In this document: one piece after another, positions 44,256 to 53,378 of the stretch
Numbering within the stretch: the first letter of the stretch is position 1
Layout: each line of letters begins with the position of its first letter
Assembly (NCBI GenBank): GCA_945897825.1
Contig: CAMDGX010000004.1
Location: forward strand, 26,128 to 90,127
Direction: 5' to 3'
Source: Asaia bogorensis
GTDB lineage: Bacteria; Pseudomonadota; Alphaproteobacteria; Acetobacterales; Acetobacteraceae
Length of the DNA stretch: 64,000 nucleotides
Made by a program: the position numbers and the translations under genes
Notes under the pieces: generated by a model
The model's input: the letters and a program-made list of their open reading frames with translations, nothing else
Database searches by the model: none
What the model was told of the DNA's origin: nothing

Positions 44256-45977
44256 ATGACCGTCGATGCGATGGCCGCGATCCAGCGGCAGATCATGTGG
44301 AACCGGCTGATCGCCGTGGTGGAGGAGCAGGCGCAGATCATGATCCGCACCGCGTTCAGCACCACGGTGCGCGAGGCGGGCGATCTTTCGGCGGGCATCT
44401 TCGACCTGCAGGGGCGGATGATGGCCCAGGCGGTGACGGGCACGCCGGGGCATGTGAACTCGATGATGGAAAGCGTGGGCCACTTCCTGAAGAAGTTCCC
44501 GGCGGCGACGATGAAGCCGGGCGACCACTACATCACCAACGACCCGTGGCTCGGGACCGGGCATCTGCACGACCTGACGGTGGTGACGCCGGCGTTCCGG
44601 CGGGGCGAAATCGTCGGGCTGTTCGCCAACACCGCGCATGTGATCGACATCGGCGGGCTGGGGATGGGGCCCGAGGGGCGCAGCGTGTTCGAGGAGGGGC
44701 TGTATATCCCGATCGTGAAGTGCTTCGACCAGGGGGTGGCGAACGAGACGTTCTTCGACTTCATCCGCTGGGGCTCGCGGCTGCCGGTGGAGCTGGAGGG
44801 CGATGTCTATTCGCTGTGCGCCTGCAACGACGCGGGGGCCAAGCGGCTGGTGGAGATGATGGACGAGTTCAGGATGGACAGCCTGGACGGGCTGGCCGAG
44901 TTCATCTTCGACTCTTCCCTACGCGCAACGGTCGCGGAGATCGGCAAGCTGGGGCGGGGCACGTTCTCGGCGGCGATCAGCAGCGACGGGTATGACGAGC
45001 CGGTGACGCTCAAGGGGGCGATGACCATTCTCGACGATGCGATCGAGGTGGATTTCGCCGGCACCTCCGGGCTGTCGCAGCGCGGGATCAACGTGCCGGC
45101 GGCGTATACGCGGGCCTATGCGTGCTTCGGCATTAAGGTGGTGGTGGCGCCGGAGATTCCGAACAACTGGGCGAGCCTGGCGCCGTTCCGCATGGCGATC
45201 CCGGAGGGGTGCATCCTGAACGCGCCGCGGCCGTATCCGGTGAGCGTGCGCCATGTGATCGGGCATCTGATCCCGGACTTGGTGATGGGGTGCCTGCACC
45301 AGGTGGTGCCGGACCGGGTGGCGGCGGAGGGGGCGTCGTGCCTGTGGAATCCGCCGATGCGGGGTGGGGCGAGCGTGTCCGGGCAGGCGCGCGGCAACCG
45401 GCCGGTGGTGGCGGATTTCGAGATCATCACATTCAACTCCGGCGGGACGGGCGCGCGGCGGCGGCTGGATGGGCTCGATGCCACGGCGTTTCCCTCCGGC
45501 GTGCGGACGATGCCGGTGGAGGCGACGGAGAACGTTTCTCCGCTCGTGTTCTGGCGCAAGGAGCTGCGCGAGGGGTCGGGCGGCGCCGGCGAGACGCGCG
45601 GCGGGTTCGGGCAGGTGATGGAGGTGGGGACGAAGGGCGAGCTGGAGTATGCCGTGAACGCAACGTTCGACCGCATCGCCAATGCCCCGCGCGGGCGCGA
45701 GGGCGGGGGCGACGGGGCGGCGGGGGCGGTGCGGCTCAAGTCCGGCAAGGTGCTGCGGCCGAAGGGGTTCCAGGTGATTCCGGATGGCGACCGGCTGATC
45801 CTGGAGTTGCCGGGCGGGGGCGGCATGGGCGAACCGGTGCGGCGCGATCCGGCGCTGGTGGCGCGCGATGTGCGCGACGGGCTGGTCTCGCGCGCGGAGG
45901 CGGAGACGGTCTACAAGGTCGCGCTGCTTGCCGATGGTTCGATCGATGCGGCGGCAACCGCCCAGATGAGGAAGTGA
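44256..45977 (+). CDS. hyuB: Hydantoinase/oxoprolinase subunit B family
   Basis: 573 residues, the partner of HyuA. Family segments: S-T-T-V-R-E-A-G-D near 36, P-G-H-V-N-S-M near 65, D-H-Y-I-T-N-D-P-W near 90 and G-T-G-H-L-H-D near 100, with E-L-P-G-G-G-G-M-G-E-P near 525 at the C terminus. Immediately followed (4 bp) by the D-aminoacylase-like gene; three genes make one operon for stepwise ring opening and deacylation. Confidence 0.9.
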   Translation: MTVDAMAAIQRQIMWNRLIAVVEEQAQIMIRTAFSTTVREAGDLSAGIFDLQGRMMAQAVTGTPGHVNSMMESVGHFLKKFPAATMKPGDHYITNDPWLGTGHLHDLTVVTPAFRRGEIVGLFANTAHVIDIGGLGMGPEGRSVFEEGLYIPIVKCFDQGVANETFFDFIRWGSRLPVELEGDVYSLCACNDAGAKRLVEMMDEFRMDSLDGLAEFIFDSSLRATVAEIGKLGRGTFSAAISSDGYDEPVTLKGAMTILDDAIEVDFAGTSGLSQRGINVPAAYTRAYACFGIKVVVAPEIPNNWASLAPFRMAIPEGCILNAPRPYPVSVRHVIGHLIPDLVMGCLHQVVPDRVAAEGASCLWNPPMRGGASVSGQARGNRPVVADFEIITFNSGGTGARRRLDGLDATAFPSGVRTMPVEATENVSPLVFWRKELREGSGGAGETRGGFGQVMEVGTKGELEYAVNATFDRIANAPRGREGGGDGAAGAVRLKSGKVLRPKGFQVIPDGDRLILELPGGGGMGEPVRRDPALVARDVRDGLVSRAEAETVYKVALLADGSIDAAATAQMRK

Positions 45978-45981
45978 TCCG

Positions 45982-47436
45982 ATGTCCCTGCGCTGCGACT
46001 TGATCCTGCGTGACGCCACCATCTTCGATGGCACCGGCACGGCGCGCACCAAAGGCGATGTCGGCGTGACCGGCGACCGCATCGTGGCGGTCGGCGACCT
46101 CGGCGGGTATTCGGCCGACCGCGAGGTGATCGCGACCGGCAAGGCGGTGGCGCCCGGGTTCATCGATGCGCATACGCATGACGACCGGGCGGTGCTGTGC
46201 GGGCCGGCCTGCATGCTGTGCAAGATGAGCCAGGGCGTTTCGACCGTCGTTGTCGGCAATTGCGGGATTTCGCTGTCGCCGGTGCGGATGAAGCAGCGGC
46301 CGATCCCGCCGCTGGACCTGCTGGGCGACGAAAGCTGGTGGACCTTCGACAGCTTCGGCGATTACGCGAAGCGGCTGGCGGACGAGCCTTCGCCGGTGAA
46401 CACCTACGCGATGATCGGGCACATGCCGTTGCGCGTGGAGGCGATGGGCGGCGATGTGAAGCGGGCGGCGACCGATCGCGAGGCGGAACATATGCGCGGG
46501 CGGCTGGCGGCCAGCTTGCGCGAAGGGGCGAGCGGGTTCTCGACCGGGCTGTACTATCCGCCGAACATGGAGGCGCCGACCGACGAGGTGATTGCCGTCG
46601 CGCAGGCTTTGCGCGATGCGGGCGGAATCTATGTGTCGCACATGCGCGACGAGGCGAACCTGGTGCTGGACAGCATCAACGAGACGGTGCGGATCGGCGA
46701 GGAGGCGGGCGTGCCGGTGGTGATCAGCCACCACAAATGCTCGATGCCGGAGAATTTCGGGCGGTCTGTGGAGACGCTGGCGCTGATCGAACGGCTGCGC
46801 GAGCGGCACAAGGTCGATTTCGACGTGTATCCGTATTACGCGGGCTCGACGGTGATGATGCCGGAGCGGGTGCGGGCGGATGTGCCGATCAAGGTGGCGT
46901 GGTCGGTGCCGCATCCGGAGATGGAAGGCAAGTTCCTCGCCGACGTGGCCAAGCAGTGGAACACGTCGCTGAAGGAGGCGGCCGAGCGGCTGCTGCCGGC
47001 CGGCGCGATCATGTTCCAGATGGAGGAGGCCGATGTGCGGCGGATCATGCAGCATCCGCTGTCGATGATCGGCTCGGACGGGCTGCCGCACGACACGTTT
47101 CCGCATCCGCGGCTGTGGGGCTGCTTTCCGCGCGTGCTGGGGTATTACGCACGCGAACTGAAGCTGTTCAGCATGGAGACCGCCGTGCACAAGATGACCG
47201 GGCGGGTGGCGGAGGTGTTCGGCATCGTCGATCGCGGAGTGATCCGCGCGGGGGCCTATGCCGACCTGGTGCTGTTCGACCCCGCAACGGTGAAGGACGC
47301 GGCGGATTTCGACCATCCGACGCGACCGTCGATCGGTATCCTGGAGACCTGGGTGAACGGGCAGAGCGCCTATGTGAACGGCGCGGGAGCGACGGAGGCG
47401 CGGGCGGGGCGGCTGGTGACGCGCGGGCGGGGGTAG
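45982..47436 (+). CDS. N-acyl-D-amino-acid deacylase / D-aminoacylase family amidohydrolase
   Basis: 484 residues of the amidohydrolase superfamily. Metal-site motifs: D-A-H-T-H-D-D near 64-70, Cys in V-G-N-C-G-I-S near 95 (a zinc-binding Cys in D-aminoacylases), V-S-H-M-R-D-E near 218, I-S-H-H-K near 250 and S-D-G-L-P-H-D near 370. Typical of enzymes removing an acyl or carbamoyl group from D-amino acids. Being last in the hyuAB operon it likely handles the ring-opened product. No signal peptide. Confidence 0.88.
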   Translation: MSLRCDLILRDATIFDGTGTARTKGDVGVTGDRIVAVGDLGGYSADREVIATGKAVAPGFIDAHTHDDRAVLCGPACMLCKMSQGVSTVVVGNCGISLSPVRMKQRPIPPLDLLGDESWWTFDSFGDYAKRLADEPSPVNTYAMIGHMPLRVEAMGGDVKRAATDREAEHMRGRLAASLREGASGFSTGLYYPPNMEAPTDEVIAVAQALRDAGGIYVSHMRDEANLVLDSINETVRIGEEAGVPVVISHHKCSMPENFGRSVETLALIERLRERHKVDFDVYPYYAGSTVMMPERVRADVPIKVAWSVPHPEMEGKFLADVAKQWNTSLKEAAERLLPAGAIMFQMEEADVRRIMQHPLSMIGSDGLPHDTFPHPRLWGCFPRVLGYYARELKLFSMETAVHKMTGRVAEVFGIVDRGVIRAGAYADLVLFDPATVKDAADFDHPTRPSIGILETWVNGQSAYVNGAGATEARAGRLVTRGRG

Positions 47437-47458
47437 TTCCCACTCATTCAGTCAAGGA

Positions 47459-47590
47459 GCGGGGCTCTGCCCCGCACCCCGCTAGGTCCGGCGCGCGCCT
47501 TTGCGCGACGGGCCGAGCCCCTGGACCTCATGAATGGGGTTCCAAGGGCCGCCGGCCCTTGGTGGGTGCAGGGCAAAGCCCTGCCCTTGC
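47459..47590. repeat. GC-rich dispersed repeat, copy 2
   Basis: Shares ggggctctgccccgcacccc, gggccgagcccctgg, acctcatgaatgggg and a closing gcagggcaaagccctgccc with the copy at 36041. It lies between the convergent D-aminoacylase and DNA-ligase genes and could also fold as a terminator. Confidence 0.8.
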
Positions 47591-47604
47591 CTTCGTCGGA
47601 TCGG

Positions 47605-49185
47605 TTACCTGGACGACGGGATCAGTCGCTCCAGCGCCTCCAACCTGTCCGCCTCGGCTGCGGGTTTGTCGGGGCGCAGGCGGGCGATGCGGGGGAAGCG
47701 CAGGGCGACGCCGGATTTGTGGCGGGTGCTGCGCTGGGCGCCGTCGAAGGCGACTTCGAGCACGAGGGTTTTTTCCACCTCGCGCACCGGGCCGAAGCGT
47801 GCGGTGGTGTGGGCGCGGATCCAGCGGTCGAGCCAGGCGAGTTCCTGGTCGGTGAAGCCGAAATAGGCTTTGCCGACCGGGACCAACTCATCACCGCGCC
47901 AGAGGCCGAAGGTGTAGTCGGAATAGCTGCCGCTGCGCTTGCCATGGCCGCGCTGGGCATACATCAGGACGGCGTCGATGGTCAGCGGGTCGCGCTTCCA
48001 TTTCCACCATTTGCCCTTGGGGCGGCCGGGAAGGTAGGGGGAGGTGCCGTCCTTGAGCATCAGGCCTTCGATGCTGGCCGCGCGGGCGCCGGCACGGATT
48101 TCGGCGAGTTCGTCGAGCGTGGCGAAGGGGATGAGGTCCGACAGGTCCATGCGGGCGGGGCGGGTGCGGGCGAACCAGTCTTCCAGGCGGGCGCGGCGGC
48201 TGTCGAAGGGCAGCGGGCGGAGGTCTTCGGCGCCGTCGAACAGCAGGTCGTAGAGGCGGATGGCGGCGGGGTGGTCGGCCATGAGCTTGGGGCCGACGGT
48301 CTTGCGGTTGAGGCGCTGCTGCAGGTCGGAGAACGGGGCGACGGTATCGTCGCGGATGACCAGAAGTTCGCCGTCGAGCACGGCTTCGAAGTCCATCGCG
48401 GCGAGGATTTCCGGGAAGGCGGCGGAGATGTCCTCGGCGCCGCGGGAGTAGAGGCGGCGGCCGCCAGGGGTGGCGACGAGCTGGACGCGGATGCCGTCCC
48501 ATTTCCATTCCGCGCGGAGAATGCTTGGGTCGAGGCGGGGGAGGTCTTCGGGCTCGAGCGGGTGGGCGAGCATGGGGGGACGGAAGACCGGGGCGGTGGC
48601 GGGGTCGGGCTTTTCGCCGTGGCCTTCGAGCCAGGCGAAGAGGGGGAGGTAGGGGGGTGCGAGGCTGTGCCAGACTTCCTCGATGTCGTCTGGTTGGGCG
48701 CGGCCCCGGGAAAATTCGGCGAGTGCCACGCGGGCAAGGCGGCCGGTGGCGCCGACGCGCAGGCCGCCGGTGATGAGCTTGAGCAGGGCAAGGCGGGTGC
48801 TCGCGTCCGCGGCGTCCAGCCAAGCGGCGACGAGGTCCGGAAGGCGGGCCTTGGGGGTGAGGTTCAGGGCCTCGACGACGTCCGGAAGCGTCGGCGGCGG
48901 GGCGTTGGCTTTGGATTCGGGCCAGATCAGGGCGACGGTTTCGGCGAGGTCGCCGACGAAGTCGTAGGACAGGGCGAAGAGCGTGGGGTCGGTGCGGACG
49001 GCGGCGAGGTCGCGGATCAGGCCGGCCTTGGCGGTGGCGAAGTGGAGTTCGCCGGCGATGGCGGCCAGGGCCAGGCCACGGTCGGGGTCGGGCTGGGTTT
49101 CGAAATACTGGCGCAGCAGGCGGACCTTGTCGTTGCGACCCTGGGTGAAGAGCAGGCGTTCGAGAAGGGCGGCGAAGGCGATCAT
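47605..49185 (-). CDS. ATP-dependent DNA ligase (ligase-associated repair set)
   Basis: 526 residues. A helical N-terminal DNA-binding domain (1-200), then the nucleotidyltransferase domain with adenylated Lys228 in K-W-D-G, R-L-Y-S-R-G near 245, Glu in D-G-E-L-L-V near 273 and S-I-E-G-L-M-L-K-D near 373, then an OB domain with F-P-R-I near 502. Belongs to the ligase of the lig/exo/Lhr-core/PdeM repair gene set. The start ATG lies inside one arm of a perfect 13-bp hairpin whose loop displays GGAG, so translation may be structure-controlled. Confidence 0.9.
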   Translation of the reverse strand: MIAFAALLERLLFTQGRNDKVRLLRQYFETQPDPDRGLALAAIAGELHFATAKAGLIRDLAAVRTDPTLFALSYDFVGDLAETVALIWPESKANAPPPTLPDVVEALNLTPKARLPDLVAAWLDAADASTRLALLKLITGGLRVGATGRLARVALAEFSRGRAQPDDIEEVWHSLAPPYLPLFAWLEGHGEKPDPATAPVFRPPMLAHPLEPEDLPRLDPSILRAEWKWDGIRVQLVATPGGRRLYSRGAEDISAAFPEILAAMDFEAVLDGELLVIRDDTVAPFSDLQQRLNRKTVGPKLMADHPAAIRLYDLLFDGAEDLRPLPFDSRRARLEDWFARTRPARMDLSDLIPFATLDELAEIRAGARAASIEGLMLKDGTSPYLPGRPKGKWWKWKRDPLTIDAVLMYAQRGHGKRSGSYSDYTFGLWRGDELVPVGKAYFGFTDQELAWLDRWIRAHTTARFGPVREVEKTLVLEVAFDGAQRSTRHKSGVALRFPRIARLRPDKPAAEADRLEALERLIPSSR

Positions 49186-49210
49186 GCGGCCTCCGCCGCC
49201 GCATGATCGC
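49178..49210 (-). promoter_or_regulatory. 13-bp perfect hairpin enclosing the ligase start codon
   Basis: In the mRNA, GCGAUCAUGCGGC (49210-49198), loop GGCGGAG (49197-49191), GCCGCAUGAUCGC (49190-49178). The start codon is 49185-49183, in the 3' arm; the Shine-Dalgarno GGAG is at the loop-stem edge. Confidence 0.65.
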
Positions 49211-49231
49211 GACTGGGGCGCCGGGCCGCGG

Positions 49232-49528
49232 TTAGGTGGGCACGTCGGCGTAGATGGTGCGGTCCTCCACCACGGCGGCCTTGCGCAGGGCGGCGAAGGC
49301 TTCGACGTAGCTGGGGTCCTGCAGCAGCCTTGCTTGGGTCGATTCCATATCCGCATAGCTGTCGTAGCGGAGGAGGAGGACGTACTGCCCGATATGCGGG
49401 CCGGTGCTGATGCGCAGCAGGCGCGATTCCTTGGCGCCGTATTTCAGGATCAATGGGCCGTTGGCGCGGGCGGCCTGCTGGATCGCCTCCTCGTTGCCGG
49501 AATAGCGGGTGATCATCGTGATCGGCAT
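49232..49528 (-). CDS. NIPSNAP-like / dimeric alpha-beta barrel protein
   Basis: 98 residues with alternating beta and helix segments (I-T-M-I-T-R-Y strand at 3-9, Y-V-L-L-L-R-Y strand near 49-55, Y-V-E-A-F-A near 74). The size and pattern suggest a ferredoxin-like dimeric barrel; similar to small proteins of unknown function and to antibiotic-monooxygenase-like folds. Inserted between the exonuclease and ligase genes in the same direction, gaps 123 and 46 bp. No catalytic residue can be named. Confidence 0.6.
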   Translation of the reverse strand: MPITMITRYSGNEEAIQQAARANGPLILKYGAKESRLLRISTGPHIGQYVLLLRYDSYADMESTQARLLQDPSYVEAFAALRKAAVVEDRTIYADVPT

Positions 49529-49651
49529 GGTTGGGTTTCCTTCCCTGGAACTGCCCGACCGTGCGGGCCGGAGGGAGAGGTGGTGGCGCAGGCTCCCATT
49601 TACAACCGATCCGGAACGGTCTGAATTCGTAAGATATGAGAGACTGCACCA

Positions 49652-50695
49652 TCATTCTGTCGCCTCCGGCCCCGGGTTTGCGGCCTCGTCGTCGTCGCCG
49701 TAGCCGATGAGGCGCAAGGGGCGGCCCTTGATGCCGCGCTTGGCGATCTCGTGGATCAGGGCGTCCTCGCTGCCGTGGGTGATCCAGATCTCGGGGGCGC
49801 CGACTTCGTCGATGGTGCGGTTGAGATCGTCCCAGTCGGCGTGGTCGGAGATGACCAGCGGGAGTTCGACGCCGCCCTGCTTGGCGCGCTGGCGGACGCG
49901 CATCCAGCCGCTGGCCATGCACACGACGGGCTCGGCGAGGCGGCGGGCCCAGCGGTCGGCGATGGCGGATGGCGGGGCGAGGACGAGCTGGCCGACGAGG
50001 TCCTTCTTCGCGGCGACGGTGGCGGGGCGGAGGTCGCCGAGCGAGATGCCGTGCGCCTCGTAGATGTCGCACATCGGGGCGAGGGCGCCGTGCATGTAGA
50101 TCGGCGCGTTCCAGCCGGCCTGGCGCAGCAGGGCAATGAGGCGCTGGGTCTTGCCCAGCGAGTAGCAACCGACGACGTGGGTGCGTTCGGGGAAGAGGCG
50201 GATGCTGTCGAGCAGTTTACCGATTTCACCGGCGGCCGGGGGGTGGCGGAAGACGGGCAGCGCGAAGGTGGCCTCGGTGACGAAGACGTCGCACGGGATC
50301 GGGGCGAAGGCGTCGCAGGTGGGGTCGGGCTGGCGCTTGTAGTCTCCGCTGACGACGACGCGGGCGCCGCGGTATTCGATCGCGACCTGGGCGCTGCCGA
50401 GGACGTGGCCGGCGGGTTCGAGCCAGAGCGTCACGTCGTTGATCGCGAGGCGTTCGCCCCAGGCGAGTGGCTGCTGGGTGGTGCCGGCGCCGGCGCCGAG
50501 GCGCGCGCGCATCAGGGCGAGGGTGGCGGGGCTGCCCAGCACGGCGTCGTGGCCGGGGCGGGCGTGGTCCGAGTGGGCGTGGGTGATGATCGCGCGGTCG
50601 ACCGGGCGCAGCGGGTCGATGAAGAAGCGGCCCGGGGCGCAGTAGAGGCCGGCCGGCATCGGGGTGAGCCAGGTTTCGGGGTGCGGCGCGGTCAT
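49652..50695 (-). CDS. Ligase-associated DNA-damage-response exonuclease (MBL/beta-CASP)
   Basis: 347 residues. Metallo-beta-lactamase fold with T-H-A-H-S-D-H-A at 38-45 (His39, His41, Asp43, His44), A-G-H-V-L-G-S near 94 and S-G-D-Y near 115, and the beta-CASP-type insertion with A-S-G-W near 262 and I-S-D-H-A-D near 284. In the characterised bacterial set the homologue is a single-strand DNA exonuclease. AGGAAG precedes the ATG. Divergent from the helicase gene across 66 bp. Confidence 0.9.
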   Translation of the reverse strand: MTAPHPETWLTPMPAGLYCAPGRFFIDPLRPVDRAIITHAHSDHARPGHDAVLGSPATLALMRARLGAGAGTTQQPLAWGERLAINDVTLWLEPAGHVLGSAQVAIEYRGARVVVSGDYKRQPDPTCDAFAPIPCDVFVTEATFALPVFRHPPAAGEIGKLLDSIRLFPERTHVVGCYSLGKTQRLIALLRQAGWNAPIYMHGALAPMCDIYEAHGISLGDLRPATVAAKKDLVGQLVLAPPSAIADRWARRLAEPVVCMASGWMRVRQRAKQGGVELPLVISDHADWDDLNRTIDEVGAPEIWITHGSEDALIHEIAKRGIKGRPLRLIGYGDDDEAANPGPEATE

Positions 50696-50761
50696 GGCTT
50701 CCTGTTCCTGGCAGTGAGGTGGTGCTTTGCGGGCCGGGCGGAAGGGCCTATCTAGGCAGGG

Positions 50762-53263
50762 ATGGCGGGAACATTACCAGAACCATTTGCCGGCTGGTTC
50801 GCGCGGCGCGGCTGGGTGCCGCGGCCGCACCAACTCGATGTGCTGGCGGCGGCGCGGGCAGGGGAGAGCGTGCTGCTGACGGCGCCGACCGGCGGGGGCA
50901 AGACGCTGGCGGGGTTCCTGCCGAGCCTGGTGGCGCTGCATGAAGCGCCCTGCCCCGCCTTGCACACCTTGTATGTGTCGCCGCTGAAGGCGTTGGCGGC
51001 GGATATCGCGCGCAACCTGACGGCGCCGGTCGCCGAGATGGGGCTGGCGGTGACGATCGACACGCGGACGGGGGATACCTCGACGGCGAAGCGCCGTGCG
51101 CAGAAGGAGGCGCCGCCGAACATCCTGCTGACCACGCCGGAGAGCCTGGCGGTGCTGGTGTCCCAGCCCGAGGCGGGCACTTTCTTTGCGGGCTTGCGGG
51201 CGATCGTGGTGGACGAGGTGCATGCGCTGGCCGGGACCAAGCGCGGCGACCAGCTGGCGCTTTGCATGGCGCGGCTGTCGGCCCTGGCGCCCGGGGTGCG
51301 GCGGATCGGGCTGTCGGCGACGGCGGCGCATCCCGGGGCGCTGATGGGGTTCGTCTCGGCGGATGGCCGCGGGGGCGGGGTGCGGCGGGTGGATGTGTCG
51401 GGCGGGGCGCCGCCGGCGATCGAGGTGATGCTGCCGGAGGGGCGGCTGCCGTGGTCCGGGCATATGGGGCTGGCGAGTGCGCCCCTGGTGCTGGAACGCA
51501 TCCGCGCGGCGGGGATGACGATCGTGTTCGTCAACACGCGCGCGCAGGCGGAACTGATGTTCCAGGAGCTGTGGAAGCTCAACGACGAGACGCTGCCGAT
51601 CGCCATCCATCACGGCTCGCTGGAGCCGGAGCAGCGCCAGAAGGTGGAGCGGGCGATGGCGGAGGGGCGGCTGCGCGCGGTGGTGGCGACGTCGTCGCTC
51701 GATCTCGGCATCGACTGGGGCGGCGTGGACCAGGTGTTGCAGGTCGGCGCGCCGAAGGGGGTGTCGCGGCTGCTGCAGCGTGTGGGGCGGGCGAACCACC
51801 GGATGGACGAGGCGAGCCGGGCGATCCTGGTGCCGGCGAACCGGTTCGAGGTGCTGGAATGCGAGGCGGCGATCCTGGGCGTGGCGGCGGGCGAGCTGGA
51901 TGGCGATGCGCCGCGGGCGGGCGGGCTCGATGTGCTGGCGCAGCATGTGCTGGGGGTGGCATGCGCGGGGGCATTCCTGCCTGACGATTTGTACGACGAG
52001 GTGCGACGGGCTTCGCCGTATGCGGAACTTTCGCGCAGGGATTTCGACGATGTGCTCGAATTCGTGGAGAATGGCGGCTACTCGCTCCAGGCCTACCAGC
52101 AATTCCGCAAACTGTTCCGCGACAGCGAGGGGCGGGTGCAGGCGATGGGCGAGCGGGTGGCGCGGCAGCACCGCATGAACATCGGCACCATCGTGGAGGA
52201 GCCGATGATCAAGGTGCGGCTGGCGGGGAGAGGTGGCGGCACGCTCGGCGAGGTGGAGGAGTATTTCGTCAACGGGCTGACGGCAGGCGACACCTTCATG
52301 TTCGCCGGCCGCCTGTTACGCTTCGTGCGGCTGCGCGAGACCTGGATCGAGGTGGTGGAGGGTGGGTCGGGCGAGCCGAAGGTGCCGGCCTATGCCGGGG
52401 GGCGGATGCCGCTGACAACGAACCTCGCAGCGAGGGTGCGCGCGATGCTGGCCGATCCCGCGACCTGGGCCAGCTTTCCGCCGCCGGTGCGGGAATGGCT
52501 GGGGCTGCAGCGGTCGCTGTCGCGGCTGCCGGGGAAAGAGGGGCTGCTGATCGAGACGTTTCCGCGCGGGGATGTGCATTTCCTGGTGGCGTATTGCTTC
52601 GAGGGACGCAACGCGCACCAGACGCTGGGGATGCTGCTGACGCGGCGGATGCAGCGGGCGGGGTTCCAGCCGCTGGGCTTCGTGGCGACCGACTACGTGC
52701 TGGCGACGTGGAGCGCGCAGCCGGTGCGCGATGTCGCGACGCTGTTCGAGGAGGACATGCTGGGCGACGACCTGGAGGCGTGGCTGGCGGAAAGCTCCAT
52801 GCTGCGGCGAACCTTTCGAAATGTGGCGGTGATCGCCGGGCTGATCGAGCGGCATCATCCCGGCCAGGAGAAGAACCGGCGGCAGGTCACGGTGAACAGC
52901 GACCTGATCTACAACGTGCTGCGCCGGCACCAGCCCGACCATGTGCTGCTGCGGGCGACGCGGGCGGATGCGGCGGGGGGGCTGACCGATCTCGGGCGGA
53001 TCGCCGGGTTCCTCGCGCGCATCCAGGGGCGGGTGCGGCACATGGTGCTGTCGCGCGTGTCGCCGCTGGCGGTGCCGGTGCTGCTGGAGATCGGGCGGGA
53101 GAGCGTGCGCAACGGCGAGGGCGACGATGCGCTGCTGGCCGAGGCGGAGACGCTGGTGGCCGAGGCGATGGGCGAGGTGGCGCCGCAGGGGCCAAGCCGG
53201 CGCCCGCCGGGCCCGCTTCGCGCGCAGCCCGATCGCAGGCAGGGACGGCTTTCGTTGCGCTGA
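50762..53263 (+). CDS. Lhr-core-type DEXH helicase (ligase-associated)
   Basis: 833 residues. Superfamily 2 helicase: Walker A A-P-T-G-G-G-K-T with Lys47, motif Ia L-Y-V-S-P-L-K-A, motif II V-D-E-V-H near 149, motif III L-S-A-T near 188, motif IV/V V-A-T-S-S-L-D-L-G-I-D near 313 and motif VI Q-R-V-G-R-A near 340. Then the winged helix and beta-barrel Lhr-specific regions. A 3' to 5' helicase acting on nucleic acid damage in the ligase-associated set. Start ATG after aggcaggg. Confidence 0.92.
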   Translation: MAGTLPEPFAGWFARRGWVPRPHQLDVLAAARAGESVLLTAPTGGGKTLAGFLPSLVALHEAPCPALHTLYVSPLKALAADIARNLTAPVAEMGLAVTIDTRTGDTSTAKRRAQKEAPPNILLTTPESLAVLVSQPEAGTFFAGLRAIVVDEVHALAGTKRGDQLALCMARLSALAPGVRRIGLSATAAHPGALMGFVSADGRGGGVRRVDVSGGAPPAIEVMLPEGRLPWSGHMGLASAPLVLERIRAAGMTIVFVNTRAQAELMFQELWKLNDETLPIAIHHGSLEPEQRQKVERAMAEGRLRAVVATSSLDLGIDWGGVDQVLQVGAPKGVSRLLQRVGRANHRMDEASRAILVPANRFEVLECEAAILGVAAGELDGDAPRAGGLDVLAQHVLGVACAGAFLPDDLYDEVRRASPYAELSRRDFDDVLEFVENGGYSLQAYQQFRKLFRDSEGRVQAMGERVARQHRMNIGTIVEEPMIKVRLAGRGGGTLGEVEEYFVNGLTAGDTFMFAGRLLRFVRLRETWIEVVEGGSGEPKVPAYAGGRMPLTTNLAARVRAMLADPATWASFPPPVREWLGLQRSLSRLPGKEGLLIETFPRGDVHFLVAYCFEGRNAHQTLGMLLTRRMQRAGFQPLGFVATDYVLATWSAQPVRDVATLFEEDMLGDDLEAWLAESSMLRRTFRNVAVIAGLIERHHPGQEKNRRQVTVNSDLIYNVLRRHQPDHVLLRATRADAAGGLTDLGRIAGFLARIQGRVRHMVLSRVSPLAVPVLLEIGRESVRNGEGDDALLAEAETLVAEAMGEVAPQGPSRRPPGPLRAQPDRRQGRLSLR

Positions 53264-53378
53264 CGGCGCGGCAGGGCAGGCTGCGCCGGGGAACTGGCAC
53301 ACGCCCGGCCGGGAGTGGCGATGCACGCCATGCTGTGCTCATCTGGTGCAAGCGGGCCCAGCCTGGAGGCGGAACGAC

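Noticed and set aside
50696..50761. LexA box between exonuclease and helicase genes
   Set aside because: Only a partial ctgttcctg is present; no second half-site at the alphaproteobacterial spacing.
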